Positions 1 to 5,576 of a stretch of DNA of 7,085 nt are shown piece after piece. The stretch is from Clostridiales bacterium (lineage in GTDB: Bacteria > Bacillota > Clostridia > Christensenellales > DUVY01), in NCBI GenBank assembly GCA_031290295.1, contig JAITNT010000109.1, positions 1 to 7,085 of the forward strand, given 5' to 3'. Within the stretch, counting starts at the first letter, position 1. Each line of letters begins with the position of its first letter. The notes beneath the pieces are model-generated. The model was given only the letters and a program-made list of their open reading frames with translations, had not been told where the DNA came from and did not search any database. The position numbers were made by a program, and so were the translations under genes.

Positions 1-87
1 GTGAACCGTACCGCTAGCGAGCGCAAGCGAGCGGAATGACCACGCGAGTAACGTGCTACGGTACTCACCCGGATAGACTAAACCTCT

Positions 88-111
88 TTAAGTCCGACTG
101 AATCGGATTAA
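88..111. repeat. Hairpin-forming inverted repeat
   Basis: TCCGA at 93-97 and TCGGA at 103-107 pair around the loop CTGAA. The stem is extended by a G-T wobble (92/108), an A-T pair (91/109) and, if A90 is bulged, two more pairs (88-89 with 110-111). It lies between the junction-like fold at 1-68 and the GC-rich hairpin at 116-143, and is best seen as one element of the same structured region. Confidence 0.5.
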
Positions 112-115
112 GCAA

Positions 116-143
116 GACAGCCGCCCGTAAAGGGCGGCTTGTC
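116..143. repeat. Strong GC-rich hairpin (inverted repeat)
   Basis: The arms GCCGCCC (120-126) and GGGCGGC (132-138) match perfectly around the five-base loop GTAAA. A further A-T pair (119/139) and, after one bulged T at 140, three more pairs (116-118 with 141-143) extend the stem. No T run follows on either strand, so it is not a standard intrinsic terminator by itself. It is the most stable single element of the structured region upstream of spoIIIAA. Confidence 0.7.
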
Positions 144-204
144 GCAGCGCCGATTCACGCTTGGTCGGCTCTCTTGCGCGCATTCGCGGTCGGCTTGAGA
201 CTAG

Positions 205-232
205 TTATTTATTTTTTGGACGCTCATTAATT
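205..232 (+). promoter_or_regulatory. Possible SigE-type promoter of the spoIIIA operon
   Basis: Mother-cell SigE promoters have an ATATT-like -35 box, about 14 bases, and a CATACAnT-like -10 box. Here TTATTT (205-210) is followed after exactly 14 bases by CATTAATT (225-232). The first differs from ATATTT at one base; the second keeps CAT, the later A and the final T. Transcription would start near 238-241, giving a short leader before the ribosome binding site at 261. SigE control of spoIIIA is known in Bacillus subtilis; the exact boxes here are inference and AT-rich sequence can match by chance. Confidence 0.3.
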
Positions 233-260
233 TTGCGTTAACTGAATATATATTGTTTGA

Positions 261-266
261 AAGGAG
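261..266 (+). promoter_or_regulatory. Ribosome binding site of spoIIIAA
   Basis: AAGGAG lies seven bases before the ATG at 274. This fixes the start at 274 rather than at the in-frame TTG at 253, which lies upstream of this site and would have the ribosome binding site inside its coding sequence. Confidence 0.85.
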
Positions 267-273
267 AATTTTG

Positions 274-1191
274 ATGCTTAGTAAAATTTTGCCCGAATAT
301 CTCAATTCAATCATAAGTAATAAGCTTAACTATCAAAAGGTTTATGAGCTTAGGGTGCGCGCGGCAAAGCCGATTTTGGTTAATTACGGCGGCAAATACA
401 TGCATCTTACCGAAGAGGGCGTGTCTATGACGGCTAGCGGTGCGATATGCGCCGATCGCAAGCTTGTAGACGCGATAATTTATAAGGCGACGGAATATTC
501 CGTTTATGCGGTGAACGGTCAGATTAAGAACGGTTTTATTACGGTGTCGGGCGGAATCCGTATCGGAATTTGCGGCGAGCTTGTACAGGAAAATAACGCC
601 GTGCGGACGCAAAAGAATTACTGCGGCATTAATATACGTATTCCGCACGAGGTCAAAAACTGTTCGCTTAACGCGTTTAATCATATAGTCAACAAGGATA
701 TATACAATGCGCTGATTATTTCGCCGCCGGGCGCGGGTAAAACGACCTTTATACGCGACCTTGCAAATAATATTTCTATGTTGAGCACGCCTATCAATAT
801 CCTTATAGTGGACGAGAGGTCGGAGATTGCCGCGTGCTCGGGCGGCATTCCGCAGTTAGAGGTGGGACGGTACACCGACGTTATTACTAATTGTACCAAG
901 GAGTACGGCTTCTCTACGGGCATCAGGACTATGCGCCCCGACGTCATTATTACGGACGAGCTTGCTACGGAGGAGGACGTTAAAGCCGCCGCGTACGCTA
1001 TCAGCTGCGGCGTGAAGGTTATTGCGACGACGCACGCCTTTGACCATCTCGACCTTAGTCTGAAGCCCAATTTCAGCGCCGCTATGAAGAATAAGCTGTT
1101 TGACCGCTTCGTCGTACTGTCTTATCGCAACGGACCCGGCACGTACGAGGGAATTTACGATTCAAACAACACATGCTTGTATTACCCATGA
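274..1191 (+). CDS. spoIIIAA: Stage III sporulation protein AA, SpoIIIA channel ATPase
   Basis: This is the cytosolic ATPase of the SpoIIIA-SpoIIQ channel and belongs to the family of type II/IV secretion ATPases; it is thought to power transport or assembly from the mother-cell side during engulfment. The 305 residues match the usual family length (about 307 in Bacillus subtilis). A Walker A loop, SPPGAGKTT, is at 150-158. A Walker B-type strand, ILIVDE, is at 176-181, followed by RSE, and the conserved TMRPDVIITDE segment runs to about residue 229, followed by the ATTHA motif near 250. The N-terminal third (including LRVRAAKPI and GGIRIGICGE) is also typical. The stop codon overlaps the start of spoIIIAB. 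No catalytic motif appears to be missing. Identification is secure. Confidence 0.97.
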   Translation: MLSKILPEYLNSIISNKLNYQKVYELRVRAAKPILVNYGGKYMHLTEEGVSMTASGAICADRKLVDAIIYKATEYSVYAVNGQIKNGFITVSGGIRIGICGELVQENNAVRTQKNYCGINIRIPHEVKNCSLNAFNHIVNKDIYNALIISPPGAGKTTFIRDLANNISMLSTPINILIVDERSEIAACSGGIPQLEVGRYTDVITNCTKEYGFSTGIRTMRPDVIITDELATEEDVKAAAYAISCGVKVIATTHAFDHLDLSLKPNFSAAMKNKLFDRFVVLSYRNGPGTYEGIYDSNNTCLYYP

Positions 1192-1691
1192 TTGCGCTCA
1201 AAATTATCGCCGGGATAGGAATTACCGCGCTGTGCGGCGCCGTAGGGTACAAGGCGGGCAGGCGGTATACGCTTAGGGACACCGTGCTGTCCGACTTTAT
1301 ACTTATGTGCGACTATATGCGCGGCGACATAGCTTTTTTTCATAAGCCTATGAAAATTATGATAGAAGGGTACATGGATAAATTTTGTCCCGAAACCGCG
1401 GAAATTTTGCGCACATATCTGAGCTGTCTGGATACCGGTACGGACGCGGCGGCTTTGAGGGAGAAAATCCCGGCGGCGTATCTTACCCCGGACGACCGCG
1501 AATACGTCGTACAGCTTTTATCCGTACTAGGGAAGTCCGACGAGGAAGCGCAGGTAGAAAGTATAGGGGCTTTTCGGCTGACTTTAGCGGACAAGCAGAA
1601 GGAGTCGGCGGCTAACCGCAAGAAATATTCCTCCTTGTACCCGCGTCTCGGCTTGCTTGCGGGCGCGTGCGCCGCGCTGATAATTTTGTAG
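1188..1691 (+). CDS. spoIIIAB: Stage III sporulation protein AB
   Basis: SpoIIIAB is a membrane-tethered protein that resembles GspF-type platform proteins of type II secretion and is thought to interact with the SpoIIIAA ATPase. From the ATG at 1188 it is 167 residues, close to the usual ~171. It has a hydrophobic N-terminal helix (about 3-20), a charged helical middle, the conserved stretch LSVLGKSDEE (111-120) followed by a region ending KKYSSLYPRLGLLAGA, and a short C-terminal membrane helix (about 153-167). The ATG at 1188 forms an ATGA overlap with the spoIIIAA stop, suggesting translational coupling. An earlier ATG at 1173 would add MLVLP; neither start has a clear ribosome binding site, so the choice is uncertain by five codons. 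Confidence 0.93.
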   Translation: MIALKIIAGIGITALCGAVGYKAGRRYTLRDTVLSDFILMCDYMRGDIAFFHKPMKIMIEGYMDKFCPETAEILRTYLSCLDTGTDAAALREKIPAAYLTPDDREYVVQLLSVLGKSDEEAQVESIGAFRLTLADKQKESAANRKKYSSLYPRLGLLAGACAALIIL

Positions 1692-1703
1692 GAGAGCGCC
1701 TAT

Positions 1704-1901
1704 ATGGATGTAAGTATCATATTCAAAATAGCGGCGATAGGCATTCTTACCGCTATGATTAACCAAATCCTTAAGAAATCTGATAAGGACGAAATTGCTA
1801 TGCTTGTAACGCTTGCGGGCTTGATTACCGTGCTGTTGATGATTATTAATATGGTAAGCCAGCTGTTCGGTTCGTTGAGCAATTTGTTCCAATTGTATTA
1901 A
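1704..1901 (+). CDS. spoIIIAC: Stage III sporulation protein AC
   Basis: This small integral membrane protein of the SpoIIIA complex has 65 residues, against about 68 in Bacillus subtilis. It has two hydrophobic helices (about 5-22 and 32-52) separated by the charged turn KKSDKDE (24-30), which is characteristic of the family, and the segment LVTLAGLITVLLMI (34-47). The ribosome binding site AGGAGAG (1690-1696) overlaps the spoIIIAB stop codon and lies seven bases before the ATG. It is followed after 14 bases by spoIIIAD, with which it shares sequence character; the two are related membrane components, possibly the equivalent of the export-gate proteins of other secretion systems. That comparison is inference. 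Confidence 0.94.
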   Translation: MDVSIIFKIAAIGILTAMINQILKKSDKDEIAMLVTLAGLITVLLMIINMVSQLFGSLSNLFQLY

Positions 1902-1915
1902 CGGAGCCGGGCGGT

Positions 1916-2302
1916 ATGGAGATACTCAAGATAATCGGCGTAGGTCTTATCGCCGCCGTCAGCTTCGTAGCTTTACGCGATGCAAAGCCGGAAATAGCGT
2001 TTTTGACGGCGGCGGCAGGCTGCGTAATAATCGCGCTGATGCTGATAGATTATTTGGTGGAGATAATCGTAACGCTTACGGGGATTGCTGGTAAAGTGGG
2101 GCTTGACGGGGCGATAATTTCCAGCATTCTGAAAATCATCGGCATAGGCTATATAACGGAATTCGCCGCCGTATTATGCGAGGATATGGGCGTGCGCAGC
2201 GTCGCCGACAAAATCAGTCTTGGGGGTAAGATAATAATTATGTTTTTGAGTTTGCCGATATTTACCGCGCTTATTAACCTGATAACGGGGTTGCTGCCTT
2301 GA
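1916..2302 (+). CDS. spoIIIAD: Stage III sporulation protein AD
   Basis: An integral membrane component of the SpoIIIA channel. It has 128 residues, close to the usual ~133. Hydrophobic helices lie at about 5-20, 27-45, 48-60 and 104-125. The family signature is clear: IIGIGYITEFAAVLCEDMG at 74-92, then a SLGGKIIIMFLSLPI stretch at 101-115. The ribosome binding site GGAG (1903-1906) sits nine bases before the ATG. Its stop codon (2300-2302) lies 11 bases before the preferred TTG start of spoIIIAE, so the two are probably translated together. Confidence 0.95.
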   Translation: MEILKIIGVGLIAAVSFVALRDAKPEIAFLTAAAGCVIIALMLIDYLVEIIVTLTGIAGKVGLDGAIISSILKIIGIGYITEFAAVLCEDMGVRSVADKISLGGKIIIMFLSLPIFTALINLITGLLP

Positions 2303-2307
2303 AAGGA
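2302..2307 (+). promoter_or_regulatory. Ribosome binding site deciding the spoIIIAE start
   Basis: AAAGGA lies six bases before a TTG at 2314 and begins inside the spoIIIAD stop codon. The earlier in-frame TTG at 2299 would put this site within the coding sequence and has no site of its own. Starting at 2314 also gives a normal MKK-type signal peptide. Confidence 0.7.
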
Positions 2308-2313
2308 CAAGCC

Positions 2314-3534
2314 TTGAAGAAGCTAAGGGCAAGCAAGGTTAAAGCCTTAGTAATCTTGCTGCTGTTTTTTTTGCTGTTGTTTTCCGCGCCGCGCGGGATA
2401 GCGTTCGCGGGAGAGAACGGCGCAAAATCTCCGGAGGAAATCGAGGACGAGCTTAACGGCAACATTGACGAGCAGCTTAACGGGTTGGATTTTTCGCAAT
2501 TTGAAAAGCTGATCGAGCGGCTTAACTCGGGCGGCAACGCGTTGTTCGGCGGTACAAGCTTCGGCGACAAGGTTCGCTCGATAATTAACGGCGACTTCAA
2601 AATAGGTTATGACAGCGCGCTAGAGGCGATAACGGCGATGGCGTTCGGAAGCATCGCCGAGGTTATGCCGCTTTTTGCAACCGTCGTAGGAATTGCGGTG
2701 CTGTCGTCATTGCTGAACAATATGCGCTCCGACAAAAGCAAATCGGGCGCTATCGTATATTATGCGTGCTACGCCGCCGTAATAATAGTAGTGGCGTACG
2801 CGGTATTTTCCCTCGTAAACGTAACGAAGAATACCGTTAACGCCATGCAGGAGCAAATGAACGTTATTTTCCCGGTACTGCTGTCGTTCATAACCGCGCT
2901 CGGCGGCACAAGCTCGGCGGCGGTATATCAGCCGGTCGCGGCTATGCTGTCAACCTTTGTGTCGGAAATGATGACGCATTTCATTTTACCGTTGTTTATT
3001 TTTTCTTTTGTCTTTAATATAATAGGAAATTTAAGTCCTAACGTTAAGCTCGGTAAGTTCAGCGGATTCATAGGCAGCTTGTCTAAGTGGTGCATAGGAC
3101 TCGTATTCGCGGTGTTTTCGGCGTTTATGACGGTACAGGGAATTACCGCCGCGACGTACGACGGCGTTTCTATAAAAACCGCGCGGTATGCGATAAGCCA
3201 TTACATACCTATCGTAGGCGGCTACCTGTCGGAGGGGCTTAATCTCATAATCGCGGGCAGCGTGCTTATCAAAAACGCCGTAGGTATGTCCGCGCTGTTA
3301 TTGCTCGCCGCTACCGTAATGGCACCGCTTATTTCGGTTATCGTTATGAGCCTGGGTCTGAAGCTTACCGCGGCCGTACTGGAGCCGCTGTCGGAGAGCG
3401 GTTACTCCTCCTTTGTTTCCGCGGCGGCAAAAAGCCTGAACATGCTTATCGCGGTTTTGCTTTCGGTAGCCTTTATGTATTTTATAACGCTGTTGCTGAT
3501 AATTTCCACCGGCAATCAGCTGTTTGTGAGTTAA
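2314..3534 (+). CDS. spoIIIAE: Stage III sporulation protein AE, polytopic membrane channel component
   Basis: This is the largest membrane subunit of the SpoIIIA complex, made in the mother cell and required for forespore development after engulfment. From the TTG at 2314 it has 406 residues (family about 400). A signal peptide is visible: MKK, a strong hydrophobic core at 11-24, and a likely cleavage site after AFA at 30-32, followed by an acidic soluble segment (about 33-100). About seven or eight hydrophobic helices follow (roughly 111-134, 146-169, 183-197, 222-240, 257-275, 308-323, 325-348, 374-396). Conserved segments are FPVLLSFITALGG (186-198), SAAVYQP (201-207) and YIPIVGGYLSE (297-307). 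The TTG start may lower expression. The next gene starts two bases after its stop. Confidence 0.96.
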   Translation: MKKLRASKVKALVILLLFFLLLFSAPRGIAFAGENGAKSPEEIEDELNGNIDEQLNGLDFSQFEKLIERLNSGGNALFGGTSFGDKVRSIINGDFKIGYDSALEAITAMAFGSIAEVMPLFATVVGIAVLSSLLNNMRSDKSKSGAIVYYACYAAVIIVVAYAVFSLVNVTKNTVNAMQEQMNVIFPVLLSFITALGGTSSAAVYQPVAAMLSTFVSEMMTHFILPLFIFSFVFNIIGNLSPNVKLGKFSGFIGSLSKWCIGLVFAVFSAFMTVQGITAATYDGVSIKTARYAISHYIPIVGGYLSEGLNLIIAGSVLIKNAVGMSALLLLAATVMAPLISVIVMSLGLKLTAAVLEPLSESGYSSFVSAAAKSLNMLIAVLLSVAFMYFITLLLIISTGNQLFVS

Positions 3535-3536
3535 TT

Positions 3537-4019
3537 ATGAGTGAAATAAGCGCATGGATATTAAGTATTTGCGGCGTAGTGCTTTTGGGCGCGCTGATAG
3601 ATATTTTGATTCCCGACGGCAAAATGCGGAAATTCACAAAAAGCGTATTTGCCGTTATAGTGCTGTTCGTTATCTTGCGCCCGCTGCCCGCGCTTATCGA
3701 TTCGGGGTTCGGTTTTAAGATAGACGGCGGCGGCATAAATATAGACGACGGCATTGCGGAGATAACGTATAAACAAAAAATCGGACTGCTGGAGAGCGAT
3801 CTCAAACGTACGCTCGATATGAGCGGATATTCGGGCGTAAAGGTTACTATAACGGTAGACAAGTATTACGAGGATATGAGGATTCTGTCGGTTGCCTGCG
3901 ACCTCACCGAGCTGACCCTGTCCGGCTCCGCAAGCGAAAACAAAAGGTATGAGGATATCGCGCGCATAGCCTCGCAAAAATTATCAATAGCTAAGGAGAG
4001 TGTTGTTTTTTATGGCTGA
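3537..4019 (+). CDS. spoIIIAF: Stage III sporulation protein AF
   Basis: SpoIIIAF is anchored in the mother-cell membrane and carries a ring-building domain that projects between the two membranes, forming part of the channel wall. The 160 residues start with two membrane helices (about 5-25 and 35-52) joined by DILIPDGKMRKFTK, which is the typical family opening, and continue with LRPLPAL. The soluble domain (about 75-160) has alternating helix and strand segments, including VKVTITVDKY (101-110) and an acidic helix ending LSIAKESVVFYG. It is shorter than the 206 residues of Bacillus subtilis SpoIIIAF, mainly in the middle linker. No clear ribosome binding site is seen; the two-base gap to spoIIIAE suggests coupled translation. 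The end overlaps spoIIIAG by eight bases. Confidence 0.92.
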   Translation: MSEISAWILSICGVVLLGALIDILIPDGKMRKFTKSVFAVIVLFVILRPLPALIDSGFGFKIDGGGINIDDGIAEITYKQKIGLLESDLKRTLDMSGYSGVKVTITVDKYYEDMRILSVACDLTELTLSGSASENKRYEDIARIASQKLSIAKESVVFYG

Positions 4020-4593
4020 TAACAGAAAAGAGTCCGTACAAACGGAAGGGAACGCCGCAAAAAAGCGCGGCATAGCGGGCGTTTTGCAAAAGCTGAAGAG
4101 AATCAAGAATATAGAGATATATCTTGCGCTTGCCGTAGGCGCGGTGATCGTGCTTATCTTCTTGTCGGGTAATCCTTTCGGCGCGGGCGCGGACAAGACT
4201 GCGGACGCGAATAATAATAACGCTTACGACTATTGTCTGGAGACCGAAAGGAAGCTTGCCGATACGCTGAAGAACATTTACGGCGCGGGAGACGTCAAGG
4301 TCATGATAAACTTCGAGGGGACGCCCGAGCTTGTCATCGCATATATCACAAGCCGGAATACGTCGAATAACGGCGGCAACGAAACGACGCAGGGCAGCGA
4401 TTCGCCGCAAATCCTTAATAACTCGGGCATTCAGATTCCGTTGATACTCAAGGAGATAAACCCTAAGGTGTTGGGCGTAATCGTCGCCTGTGAGAACGGA
4501 CGCGACACGCGGGTGCGGCTGGAGATTATTAACGCGGTGAGCGTACTGTTTCAGCTTAATCCGAATTTGATTTATGTTTATAGCAGTAAATAG
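4012..4593 (+). CDS. spoIIIAG: Stage III sporulation protein AG, channel ring protein
   Basis: SpoIIIAG forms a large ring in the space between mother-cell and forespore membranes. From the ATG at 4012 it has 193 residues. A basic N-terminal tail (1-33) precedes a single membrane helix at about 34-52, an Asn-rich linker (to about 72) and the ring-building domain, with YCLETERKLADTLKNIYGAG, the strand VKVMINFEG (95-103), a polar Asn/Gly/Thr/Ser-rich loop (113-135), and the conserved C-terminal part PKVLGVIVACENG (151-163) followed by VRLEIINAVSVLF. It is shorter than the 229 residues of Bacillus subtilis. AAGGAG at 3993-3998 lies 13 bases before this ATG, slightly far; a TTG at 4003 or GTG at 4000 in the same frame would be closer, so the start is uncertain by up to four codons. 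Confidence 0.95.
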   Translation: MADNRKESVQTEGNAAKKRGIAGVLQKLKRIKNIEIYLALAVGAVIVLIFLSGNPFGAGADKTADANNNNAYDYCLETERKLADTLKNIYGAGDVKVMINFEGTPELVIAYITSRNTSNNGGNETTQGSDSPQILNNSGIQIPLILKEINPKVLGVIVACENGRDTRVRLEIINAVSVLFQLNPNLIYVYSSK

Positions 4594-4650
4594 TAATAAA
4601 TCGCGGATATGACTAATAAAATAAACTAAGGTAATTTTTGGAGGGCAAAA

Positions 4651-5142
4651 ATGTTAAGCAAAAAGAAAAAAATCGTTATTTTATCCGGTATGGTAGTGTT
4701 ACTCGTCGCGACGGGCTTCCTTAATGTGTGGCTCAATAACCGCGACAAACCCGTCGCCGCAATCGTAGCCGAAGGCAACTTCTTTACAACCTTCAGAGCG
4801 GACAGGGTAAACGCGCGCAATCAAACTATTCTTTATCTCGACTCGATTATCAATAATGCGGAGTTAAGCGCGGAGCAAAAGTCCGAGGCCGTCAGTCAGA
4901 AAGCCGCGCTGGCGTTAGCGATAGAGGTTGAGCGCGTTCTCGAGGGCGGTATCAAGGCGCTGGGATACAGCGACTGCGTAATTTCCGCAAGTACGGGCTA
5001 CGTAAACGTAATAGTTCAAATCGAGGCGGCTAATCTCGAGGCGAGCGAGGTCGCGCAAATTCTTCATCTCACTATGACCGAGACGGGAAAACCCGCTACA
5101 AGTATAAGAATTATTCCGTCACAAACTAATAATTCCTTGTAA
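4651..5142 (+). CDS. spoIIIAH: Stage III sporulation protein AH, partner of SpoIIQ
   Basis: SpoIIIAH spans the mother-cell membrane and binds forespore SpoIIQ, holding the two membranes together and forming the channel ring. It has 163 residues: a basic start (LSKKKK), one membrane helix (about 9-27), a short linker, then a conserved helix with FFTTFRADRVNARNQ (44-58), LDSIINNAELSAEQK (63-77) and a YscJ/FliF-like ring-building domain from about 78 to the IRIIPSQ segment near 152-158. Bacillus subtilis SpoIIIAH is about 218 residues; the linker here is much shorter. A good site, GGAGGG (4640-4645), lies five bases before the ATG. The 57-base gap after spoIIIAG is the longest gap inside the operon. 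I see no promoter or hairpin in it. Confidence 0.96.
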   Translation: MLSKKKKIVILSGMVVLLVATGFLNVWLNNRDKPVAAIVAEGNFFTTFRADRVNARNQTILYLDSIINNAELSAEQKSEAVSQKAALALAIEVERVLEGGIKALGYSDCVISASTGYVNVIVQIEAANLEASEVAQILHLTMTETGKPATSIRIIPSQTNNSL

Positions 5143-5165
5143 TATTACATTTTTTGTGTTAAAAT
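5137..5165 (+). promoter_or_regulatory. SigA-type promoter for the asp23-amaP-nusB-folD block
   Basis: The -35 box TTGTAA (5137-5142; four of six consensus bases) and -10 box TAAAAT (5160-5165; five of six) are separated by the ideal 17 bases. A TG one base before the -10 box (5157-5158) gives an extended -10. The -35 overlaps the last codons and stop of spoIIIAH. Transcription should begin near 5172. This would let the downstream housekeeping genes be expressed in growing cells, independent of sporulation-specific transcription of spoIIIA. Confidence 0.65.
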
Positions 5166-5181
5166 AGAACAAATGAGGCTC

Positions 5182-5185
5182 GAGG
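5182..5185 (+). promoter_or_regulatory. Weak ribosome binding site of the Asp23-like gene
   Basis: GAGG lies ten bases before the TTG at 5196. No in-frame ATG exists between the upstream stop (5160-5162) and this TTG, and the protein from TTG begins exactly where Asp23 family members usually begin. A nearby ATG at 5173 is in another frame. Confidence 0.5.
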
Positions 5186-5195
5186 TACACAATCG

Positions 5196-5519
5196 TTGGC
5201 AGTCAAAAGCAATTCCGATCCGAATCGCAAGGGCGCAGTCGCGTATGGTAGAAACGTTATCGTTTCTATCATTACGCTTGCCGCGAGAGAAATTTCGGGC
5301 GTCGCAAACCTGCAAGGCAAGTGCGTTAGAATTGATTTTGACGAATCTAGAATAAACGTTGACGTTTACATTAATATTTATTACAACAACCACGTCAGCG
5401 ACGTGGCGTACAGGGTGCAGGAGAACATTAAGCGAAGCGTAGAAACTATGTCCGGGTATAAGGTCGGGGTAGTGAACGTGAGCGTTCTCGGCGTAACGTT
5501 TGCCGACGATATAATTTAA
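5196..5519 (+). CDS. yqhY: Asp23/Gls24-family protein, YqhY-like
   Basis: A small soluble protein of the Asp23 (alkaline shock protein) family. In Staphylococcus aureus Asp23 is held at the membrane by AmaP; in Bacillus subtilis YqhY lies next to nusB and is linked to control of acetyl-CoA carboxylase activity. The 107 residues cover the whole domain: RNVIVSIITLAAREISGVANLQG (residues 19-41, the family's most conserved helix and turn), strand INVDVYINIYY (53-63), helix VAYRVQENIKRSVETMSG (70-87) and the final strand VGVVNVSVLGVTF (90-102). The TTG start follows a short leader from the promoter at 5137-5165. The next gene is its likely membrane anchor. Family is secure; the yqhY name rests on its position near nusB. 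Confidence 0.88.
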   Translation: MAVKSNSDPNRKGAVAYGRNVIVSIITLAAREISGVANLQGKCVRIDFDESRINVDVYINIYYNNHVSDVAYRVQENIKRSVETMSGYKVGVVNVSVLGVTFADDII

Positions 5520-5525
5520 GAAATT

Positions 5526-5565
5526 TGACCGGCTCTCTCATTTATGGGGAGTCGGGCATTTTGTT
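5526..5565 (+). terminator. Hairpin with short T run; possible partial terminator
   Basis: CCGGCTC (5529-5535) pairs with GAGTCGG (5549-5555), with one G-T wobble, and can extend inward to 5538/5546 and outward, past one mismatch, to 5526/5558. The loop is about seven bases. TTTTGTT (5559-5565) follows at once and then the ribosome binding site of the next gene. It resembles a weak intrinsic terminator or attenuator and would lower expression of the membrane anchor, nusB and folD relative to the Asp23-like protein. It may instead act as an RNA-stabilising 3' end. Read from sequence only. Confidence 0.4.
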
Positions 5566-5576
5566 AGGAGGAAAAT

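Larger units (their letters stand above)
1..217 (+). other. Gene-free region rich in inverted repeats; possible structured RNA
   Basis: No reading frame of any length is supported here; frame 1 is open only from the left edge to a TGA at 37-39. The stretch is dense with self-complementary arms. Positions 1-10 pair with 57-68 (10 base pairs with a two-base bulge) and enclose 11-15/30-34 (CCGCT/AGCGG) and 41-44/52-55 (CACG/CGTG), which together look like a three-way junction. Further hairpins follow at 88-111, 116-143, 149-169 and 177-188, then a T-rich tract at 205-217. That order suits the 3' part of a non-coding RNA with a terminator, or a structured leader of the spoIIIA operon. I do not recognise the family, and the element may begin outside the window. 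The strand is assumed from the position of the T tract. Confidence 0.4.

Noticed and set aside
1..70. GTACCGC near the left edge as part of a T-box element
   Set aside because: The T-box core with GGTGGNACCGCG is not present, there is no matching terminator right after it, and the downstream operon is not an amino-acid or tRNA synthetase operon.
1..80. Resemblance of GAATGACCAC and CACCCGGATAGAC to the 3' end of bacterial RNase P RNA
   Set aside because: The highly conserved ACAGAACCCGGCTTA segment of RNase P RNA is not intact, and the upstream conserved block with TAGATGAATGAC is also missing. The similarity is too short to call rnpB.
681..1070. Long minus-strand frames opposite spoIIIAA
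   Set aside because: They are antisense shadows of a well-conserved ATPase gene, rich in Ser/Arg as expected from complementing such codons, with no domain similarity.
2366..2373. T8 run in the spoIIIAE signal peptide region as a frameshift or slippage site
   Set aside because: The frame reads through into an intact protein of normal length, and the run encodes part of the hydrophobic signal peptide core.
4594..4650. Gap between spoIIIAG and spoIIIAH as a separate promoter region
   Set aside because: No pair of boxes with acceptable spacing for SigA, SigE or SigG was seen; it holds only the strong ribosome binding site of spoIIIAH.
5173..5355. 60-codon frame starting with ATG just after the predicted transcription start
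   Set aside because: It overlaps the Asp23-like gene in another frame, has no clear ribosome binding site and its protein resembles no family. The Asp23 frame fully explains the region.
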